Both the position numbers and the translations under genes were made by a program. The notes beneath the pieces were generated by a model, which saw only the letters and a list, made by a program, of their open reading frames with translations, was not told the origin of the DNA and made no database searches. From Phaeoceros laevis (Eukaryota; Anthocerotophyta; Anthocerotopsida; Notothyladales), in the NCBI GenBank assembly GCA_049999765.1, contig JBNGIQ010005310.1, positions 1-23,628 of the forward strand: DNA of 23,628 nucleotides, in the 5' to 3' direction. Below are positions 17,126 through 23,628 of the stretch, in pieces. Every line of letters begins with the position of its first letter. Position 1 is the stretch's first letter.

Positions 17126-18340
17126 CGTGATTTGAGGTCGGCACATCAAACCGATCAGGTTTGCCATGGGTGAATATCGATGTCTCTCCTTCCACTCGAG
17201 TGAAAGTCCATTTTTTCTCTCAGACGTCCAGAATGGAGGTGCGAGATTATAGGAATAGCTAATTTGATGCTCCCTCCTTCACTCCTTCAACGCGACTGAC
17301 GGTCCATTTTTTCTCTCCGTCATCCAGAATTTTTTCTCTGGCGGTGCCAGAATTCCAGGGTTAAGTAAATTGAACAATTGAACTTTGTGGCTTAAGGAGG
17401 AAAGGGTCACCTAATCCTAAGTGTGAACGTGTGCAGTGGGGCTCACATGTTTTTTCTCCTCCCGTTGCGGGTTACCGGCAGCCGTGCCAATTTGCCGAAC
17501 CACCAGGGGGCCATGACCATGTAGGGTAAATTGAGTAATGTACTGTCCAGCGAGTACCGCATATTCCGCCATGCCTACTTTCCTGCCATGCCGAAAAGTG
17601 CAGGAACAGAGACTTCTGTGTGGTCAAGCTGCTGACCCAGAGCTTCAAGCGGCTGCGGCGACTAAGCTCTCCAGGGCAGGCAGCTTCGTTAGCGGTTTCA
17701 CTGCATAATTGCATCCTCTTCTGCCCCATGCTCATGAGTCAACTTGTCCTCAAAGATTTCAGGGGAGGGGGGCAACAAGGTTTGGACAAAGTGGTGATTT
17801 TTTTTCTTCCGTAATCCGACAACTTGAGCACAAGTGGCAGTTCGGCACAGACTCCGCAGGGTCTCCAACCTTGGCTCGGAATCCAACTTATCCTTTGTCC
17901 AACCCAGGTAGCATCCTCTGGTAGGGAGATTAAGAGTCTGCATGGTGCAACCGGACCATGTGTTTGTAATTTTACTTGGACAGACATGAGAACTATTGGA
18001 TTGGATCAAGAGCCATGAGGGATCCATCTCACAGTCCGGCCCTGGGCCCTGCTGACTGTGGCTTGCACAGTCTGGAATCTGGAACAAAACTGCTAACATT
18101 GATCCAGGTCGATAGATAACTGGGGAGTTTTCTTGTATTAGGAACAGAGATACAAGGGGAAGGAAGTTTATTCGTAGTGCTTAGGGCAAATGACCCCTGT
18201 TTGAGTAAAAACTCTGCCGGCTAGAATTACATCCGTTAATCAAACCTCGTTCCACAGCCATTCCGAACTAGCTAAGGTCAAAACTTCTCAACTCAAAAAC
18301 TGGGTGTCGAATTGGCGCCGAAGGAGTATTCCTCAACTGT
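17126..18340. other. Intergenic region between the second F-box gene and HSP60
   Basis: No gene is recognised. It holds a repeated 48-bp element just after the F-box gene (listed separately). A minus-strand AATAAA at 18172-18167, about 170 bases past the HSP60 stop, is a good candidate for its poly(A) signal. Scattered open frames of 60-130 codons overlap each other on both strands and look random. Confidence 0.5.
17187..17330. repeat. Two 48-bp direct repeats 96 bases apart
   Basis: Copy A (17187-17234) and copy B (17283-17330) both start ctccttc, contain the identical core gtccattttttctctc and end tccagaat. They lie in the 3' flank of the second F-box gene. Confidence 0.75.
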
Positions 18341-21300
18341 CTAGTAGTCGTAATCCATGCCTCCCATACCACCCATGCCGCCTCTGCCGCCAACACCAGC
18401 CTCCTTCTCGTCCTTGATAGCGTCCACGATGATGGCCTCTGTCGTTGTCATAAGAGATGATACACTGGACAGAGGCAAGACTCGACGTTAGAGTCAGGAC
18501 AGAACAGAATGACGCCCTCACCACTGAATGAATTCAGACAGTAGCTCACCTTGCGGCATCCACCAGGGCAGTTCTGATAACCTTGACTGGGTCAACAATG
18601 CCGGCTTTGATCATGTCCACGTACTCGCCTGCACAGAGCCAAATGTTTTTTGTGATGCGTCAGAGAAGAAGACCTTTGCTGCAGGCTCATGGAACTGAAC
18701 CCATTGTTCTAGAGATTTACCTTTGGCCGCATCGTAACCAATATCAGGGTTATTCTGCTCCAGGAGCTTGCCGATCACAACAGCCCCCTCAACTCCAGCA
18801 TTTGAGGCAATGGTGTATGTCGGCATCTGCACACAATTGCAGCTGTCAGAAACTGGGAGCTGCAAATGATCCTACATAACAGATCCACTCTGTGTCTGAT
18901 GAATGTGCTCTGTACCTTCAAAGCATTTGCAATAATCTGCACACCCACTTTCTGATCAAAGTTTGGTGTCTGGAGCTTCTCCAACTCCTTGATCGCGTAC
19001 AGTAGGGCTACGCCTCCACCTGAACACCAAAATATTTTTCAGCAACATGTTGGACTGCCTAATCGTGAGAGCCTTCCTTGGTTCTTTGTGATGACCTACC
19101 AGGCACAATACCCTCCTCAACAGCTGCTTTTGTGGCGTTCAAAGCATCAGTGACACGGTCCTTCTTCTCTTGTACTTCAACTTCACTGGCACCACCAATC
19201 TGAGTGGACATAATCACACATGTTACATACTTCAGCGCACTAAAGTTCTAATCCACAATTCTAGTGTGCCACTACAAGTACACACCTTCAGCACCGCAAC
19301 ACCGCCAGAGAGCTTGGCGAGTCTTTCTTGCAGCTTCTCTTTGTCATAGTCCGAAGTCGCATCCTTTGAAGCCTCCACAAGCTGGTACAAGTGCTATGGG
19401 CCTTCAGAAATGCATCCGTTTACTTCAAACATCTGCCACGAACTCAGAGGGAGGTTCGCAACCCACCTGTTCACAACGCTCTTCAATTGACTTCTTGTCA
19501 CCTCCACCATCGAGGATGATGGTGTCATCCTTTGAGATAGTGACCTGTAATAGTCCAGCAGATGTGAGAATTCTTACCAGGAAAAAAGCCAGGTATCTAA
19601 CCAGGAGCAGCAGGACTATGCAACTTGATAATGAACAATCGGATCTATCAAATTTCAGGAGATACCTTCTTAGCTGTTCCAAGCTGTCCAATATTAACAT
19701 TCTCGAGCTTCAGGCCTAGGTCTTCACTGATAAGCTGCAGGAAAGTACACAAACGTCCATTTGCGATTGAAGAAACAGCCAGTGTGCAGCTAGATGAACC
19801 CCAGCAACAATGAAGTTTTGCGGAGTAGGAGGAAACCTGGCCACCGGTGAGCACAGCAAGGTCTTGCAGATTTGCTTTCCTGTTCTCGCCAAAACCAGGA
19901 GCCTTCACTGCACCAACCTGTGACGTAAACGTGTTTATCAGATCTCCCCTGATGAACAGAATAATGTCGTTAGTGAGACCAGATGAAAGATGATCGTACC
20001 TTAACACCCGCTCTGATTTTGTTCACAATCAGGGTAGCCAATGCCTCATTTTCAACATCTTCAGCAATAATTAATAATGGTCTTTGCTCCTGTGCCCCAT
20101 AAAGCCCAAGAGTCAGAAAATGACACAACAGCATTACGCTCTTCACAAAAGGTTTTGTACAACCTTAGTTCACAAGTACCTTCAGAGCTAACTCCAAAAC
20201 CGGAATCACAGACTGTAAACCCGAGATTTTCTTCTCAAAAATCAAGATAAGGGGATTCTCCAGTTCCTGTAGACCAAACCAACATCAATACTGCAGCTTC
20301 TTTAACACCACAGACCTTCAATAGTACCGAAAAGCCATGTGCCACAAGACTACTTACAACTTTCTGAGTCTTTGGATTCGTCACAAAGTAAGGAGAGATA
20401 TAGCCCCTATCCAGCTTCATTCCCTCAACAACCTCAATCTCGTTCTGCAAGGTTTTCCCATCCTGCAAGAAAGAAATGCCATTCTTGGTCATCACTACAA
20501 AAGAAGCTCACCACCATGAATGCGTAGGCAAGCACAGAGTACAAGCTACACTTACCGCCACTGTGATGATGCCATCTCTGCCCACTTTCTCCATTGCTCT
20601 TGCAATCATATCTCCAATCTCCCGTTCCCCATTTGCTGATATTGTTGCCACCTGTAAGGCAATCAACCAACTGCTCAGCACTCAGCAATAAGAAACTATT
20701 AAAACCCTGACCTCAGACTACAAAATTAAAAATGCCAAGCGATCCCCAGCAAGCACACCTGAGCAATTTCTTCAGTGGTGCTGATCATTTTTGCCCTGCT
20801 CTTCAGGTAAGCCACCACAGAATCGACAGCAAGGTTTATTCCTCTTCGAAGATCCATGGCATTCATCCCAGCAGCAACAGACTTGCACCCTTCAGCGTAG
20901 ATTGCGCGAGCAAGAACTGTTGCACACGTTGTGCCTGACACCACGACGAACCTTGTTAGACGAAGCTCCCACACCACGTGACATTACTCTCCATACAATA
21001 CCACCGAAGAGCGAGTAATCCAGAAGAGCGGATTACCATCTCCAGCCACATCATTGGTGGCATTGGCGACCTGCCTCACTAGATTTGCTCCCAAATTTTT
21101 CACTTTGTCCTTAAATTCAATATTTTTAGCGACAGTTACGCCGTCCTTGGTAATCTTTGGAGCTCCAAAGCTTTGCTCGATGACGACATTCCGGCCCTAC
21201 ACCAGAAGGCAACTCGGTTATACTGCACTCGTGCAAATTAAACACAACCCGCGATTAAGTTGTATCTGCTGGGCAATTTTCCCCCGCACTTCACTACCTT

Positions 21301-21462
21301 TGGGCCCATGGTAACTTTGACTGCATCTGCCAGCTCCTCCACACCCTGCAACATGGATGCCCTTGCACCGACTCCAAATCTGATATCCTTTGCTGCGTAA
21401 CTTCTGCTCCATTGCAGCCTGCACCTCAGCTGGGCAGCGATTGCCGCGGTCGCTCTGTTCAT
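18341..21462 (-). CDS. HSP60: Mitochondrial chaperonin CPN60/HSP60, 16 exons
   Basis: ATP-dependent group I chaperonin that refolds imported proteins in the mitochondrial matrix. Exons in coding order: 21462-21298, 21196-21037, 20934-20759, 20651-20556, 20462-20358, 20266-20180, 20089-20000, 19917-19837, 19734-19666, 19544-19467, 19381-19286, 19199-19100, 19019-18916, 18826-18721, 18628-18550, 18464-18341. All have GT-AG borders and consistent phases, giving 571 residues, close to the family length. The first in-frame ATG starts an arginine- and alanine-rich presequence ([20 protein letters not shown]) followed by [10 protein letters not shown]. Visible motifs are [48 protein letters not shown] and the cpn60 signature [16 protein letters not shown]. 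The tail is Gly/Met-rich, ending GGMDYDY. Minus-strand AATAAA lies at 18172. Confidence 0.96.
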
Positions 21463-21662
21463 TGTGACGGAAGCACCCACCCACAGACTGCCAGCCGACG
21501 AGAAACAATGCGCGAGGGGTTTTGCCTGAAAGAGTTTAAACCCTACACCAATAGTAGGGCTACAGGTACGAGGGCCATCAATTAGAGTGCTCGATGTCGA
21601 AACCACCCGCGACAGGAAGGGCAAACCTCTTGTTGCCCTAAGGATGTTATGTAAGAAACTTC

Positions 21663-21812
21663 CTACCTCCCTATTCCTGGACTCTCAGGGCCCTCCGGGG
21701 CAGCTGTTGTGTCAGTGATGGATTTGAATTCTTCCTTCAGGGCCTCAGCTACGAGCTCAGGCGGGGTCTTGCTCCAGCACTGCTCAGTTGCTTGGAAACA
21801 ACAGATTTGGAG
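21663..21812 (-). other. Exon-like open island of unknown origin
   Basis: The minus strand is open for 49 codons before TAG at 21665-21663. Its last 35 residues look like real protein: a charged helix (PPELVAEALKEEFKSI) followed by a proline/glutamate-rich tail ([12 protein letters not shown]). There is no ATG in frame. A weak acceptor (gtttccaag) would start the exon near 21792. It could be the last exon of a gene whose upstream exons are not recognisable here, a gene fragment, or chance. I do not recognise the family. Confidence 0.25.
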
Positions 21813-22263
21813 CTAATCTATCTGTCGGTTTCCTGTAGCTATTATTGAAATGGCCTCTGAATTCATTCACATTGTTACAAATAGTCCAGGGGGTATCATG
21901 GCGTAACACACTATGGGAATGCACATTCGGTATCGTGTTATTTTACAACGTGGAGCTCCAGTTGGCTCGCCCAAAATGGCAAGCTTCCATCCGTGGATTT
22001 GCAACGAATTCTTCCCTGTGCTATATAGATCCGAAGGAGCACGTTGGCAAACGATGTGACAGCAGGATAACATGATGGCAGCTGAAATATTCGGCAAGTA
22101 ATAGGTGAATGATGAAGACACAGATATTTTATTCAGTACTTCCAGGTATGGCGAGGGGGTACAGAGATGCTGACTATGTTGTTTGAATTGAAGGGGTTCT
22201 CGTTGTGGGTACTGTGGACAGATCTTACGGATTACTAGTTTCCTGATTCATTCCAGAAAGGGC

Positions 22264-22374
22264 ATGCATTCTTTCCTAACCGAATCATTGATCGACCTGG
22301 GCCTGTTCATTGGAACAAATGTAGTTTTCCTGGTCAAGAAGCAAGTAATTGAGGAGCTCCAAAAGGCACAATAA
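22264..22374 (+). other. Small 36-codon open frame with a membrane-like segment
   Basis: ATG 22264 to TAA 22374 encodes 36 residues with a hydrophobic stretch LIDLGLFIGTNVVFLV followed by a charged amphipathic tail KKQVIEELQKAQ, the shape of a small membrane protein C-terminus. A pyrimidine-containing acceptor (cattccag) lies at 22256. A donor (CTTCCAG|GTATGG) at 22153/22154 matches its phase, so it may be the last exon of a longer gene. The stop overlaps an AATAAA. The family is not recognised, and chance cannot be excluded. Confidence 0.25.
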
Positions 22375-23050
22375 AGTCAGATGGCCTGCTGCAGCATTAA
22401 AATTCCTCATCCTGTGGCCGTGGCATCCATGCCGGTCGGAATTCTTTCCTTTCAAGAATTCGAAAGTCTTGGCTTTGCCTTTGAACAAGTGTTGTGCTTC
22501 CTAATTTGACAAGGCTGCTCTGAGAATCACATAAATGCACCGCCTCCACATATATGTACACCCTGCAAATATAGACCTGGACTTCAACTAGTTGCGATTT
22601 CAGCGTTTATGGCAATCGATCGCTGTCAGTCTTGAAAATTCATTTCCCTTTGAACAGTCAACAAACGAGGTTCACATTCGTGTAGGTTAAACCTAATCCA
22701 TTCACATTCACGTGTTATGGTGGCACTGTCCAAACAATATTATGAATGTGGTCTAGAGGTGCTCAAGCAGGAACTTGTCCAGAATTTCGGGCAGGCTTAG
22801 GAGATAGATCTCAACTCTTGAAGGAAATGCCACATGCATGCATCAACGGGGATGGATCCTGGCCCATCCCAAATGGTGTGCTACCACGAGTATAGAAATG
22901 TCAATAAAAATTATATTCACGAATGTGCAACAGTAATAGCACCGTTGCTCATCTAAGTGACTTCATCACTTTGAGCTAGGCTTGAGCAACGAGAAGGTTA
23001 CAAGTGCCCAACGAGAGGCGACCGATCAACGGGACCGTATGCACTTTCAT

Positions 23051-23628
23051 TCATGAATGATTCTTCACGCTGAACAAGATGCAGTTGCCTTCAAGTTGGA
23101 GGCAGTGCAGGAAGCTAGCGATGACGTCACCAGTACCGGTACCCTCACCGCACTTGCGGTCACCACGCCCCGCAGTTGTCCATATCGACCAAAATATTGG
23201 TGCAGTTGCCATGGCAGCACCTGATTCCACCGCCTTTCTCGATTGCGCAGGGCGTGCCACACCCGCCACAGTTGGACCAGTCGATAATCCAAGCACCTGC
23301 TGTTGCAGCAGAGCAAGCCCGGGCCGCACGAGTTGCCGCATTACCCTCCGCAGGTAGTGGTGCACTTGCCGGCGCAGCAAGTTGCTCGTCGCCCTGGCAC
23401 CTGCTGCTGCCACACTCGCCGCAGTTCAGGTCGTCAGAGGAGGTGTCGACGCACTCGCCGTTGCAGCACCCCAAGCCGGCCAGTTTGCATTGCGCCGTCA
23501 CTCCCGCGGAGCAGATTTCGGTGCCATTGGGCGGCATGGTCCAGCTGCCGTCGATGGCAAAGCTGGCAAGGATGAACAAGCCGAGAATGAGAAACGCGGG
23601 CGTCTTCTCATGGTTCCAATCGTACGGC
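23051..23628 (-). pseudogene. STIG1-like secreted cysteine-rich gene, frameshifted, 5' end outside the window
   Basis: The gene enters from the right edge, so its start codon lies beyond 23628. The first residues form a signal-peptide-like hydrophobic segment (TPAFLILGLFILASF). STIG1-family units follow: LGCCNGECVDTSSDDLNCGE, then CCAGKC, CGPGLLCCNSRC, NCGGCGTPC, IRCCHGNC and a final KCGEG before TGA at 23053. These units lie in different frames. The frame shifts near 23382 and back near 23282, and shifts again near 23165. An in-frame TAA sits at 23343-23341 in the middle block. STIG1 proteins are secreted apoplastic peptides best known from stigma and pollen-tube interactions. The breaks point to a pseudogene, unless they are base-calling errors. 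Neighbouring genes show no such errors. Confidence 0.72.

Larger units (their letters stand above)
21463..23050. other. Upstream region of HSP60; mostly gene-free
   Basis: This stretch should contain the HSP60 promoter. I did not find a clear array of heat-shock elements or a firm TATA box. Two short exon-like islands are listed separately (21663-21812 minus and 22264-22374 plus). From 22500 to 23050 nothing was recognised. Confidence 0.4.

Noticed and set aside
20180-20266. An intron inside this HSP60 exon suggested by an acceptor-like gtttacag at about 20220-20213 on the minus strand
   Set aside because: Reading straight through gives [18 protein letters not shown], which matches the family in length and frame. 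No intron is needed.
21463-21624. Extension of HSP60 to position 21624 with a longer N-terminus
   Set aside because: The codon at 21624 is TTG and the extra residues do not look like the family presequence. ATG 21462 is the first ATG in frame and gives a typical transit peptide.
22285-22488. 67-codon minus-strand frame
   Set aside because: No family resemblance. It overlaps the plus-strand small frame at 22264-22374, which looks more protein-like.
1-23628. CRISPR arrays, operons, prokaryotic elements, tRNA or rRNA genes
   Set aside because: No regularly spaced repeat array, cloverleaf or rRNA core sequence was seen, and the genes are intron-bearing plant nuclear genes.

Overview
The window is nuclear DNA of a land plant. 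The supported genes are all plant families: a myristoylated copine-like RING E3 ligase (RGLG), two PLS-class pentatricopeptide-repeat (PPR) organelle RNA-editing factors, two F-box proteins, a mitochondrial chaperonin CPN60/HSP60 and a damaged STIG1-like secreted cysteine-rich gene. RGLG and HSP60 are split by many short GT-AG introns, whereas the F-box genes and the bulk of the PPR genes are uninterrupted. Two neighbouring editing PPRs with very regular repeats point to a seedless lineage with expanded RNA editing (hornwort, lycophyte, fern, or an editing-rich moss or liverwort). The species cannot be fixed from the sequence.

Layout: 1-1000 is GC-rich, repeat-bearing DNA with a 42-bp tandem duplication and a GCCTCCCTGCC minisatellite. 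RGLG runs 1678-4126 (+) in 11 exons. It converges on a DYW-type PPR gene (4554-7088, -), which is head-to-head with a paralogous PPR gene of E+ type (8674-11523, +). After a 400-base assembly gap (11820-12219) and about 1.3 kb without a recognised gene come two tandem F-box paralogs (13499-14914 and 15743-17125, +). HSP60 follows on the minus strand (18341-21462, 16 exons, 571 residues). A gene-poor stretch holds two short exon-like islands, and the right edge carries the 3' part of a frameshifted STIG1-like gene (23051-23628, -).

Functionally the window is a mix. The PPR pair and HSP60 are predicted to act in organelles (transcript editing and protein folding), and RGLG and the F-box proteins in ubiquitin signalling. 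Nothing indicates co-regulation apart from the divergent PPR pair. The most informative features are: an exactly 609-bp internal tandem duplication that lengthened the E+ PPR; loss of the deaminase domain in that paralog while its neighbour keeps one with a non-canonical C-terminus; matching splice acceptors suggesting unannotated transit-peptide exons for both PPR genes; and the clustered frameshifts in the STIG1-like gene.
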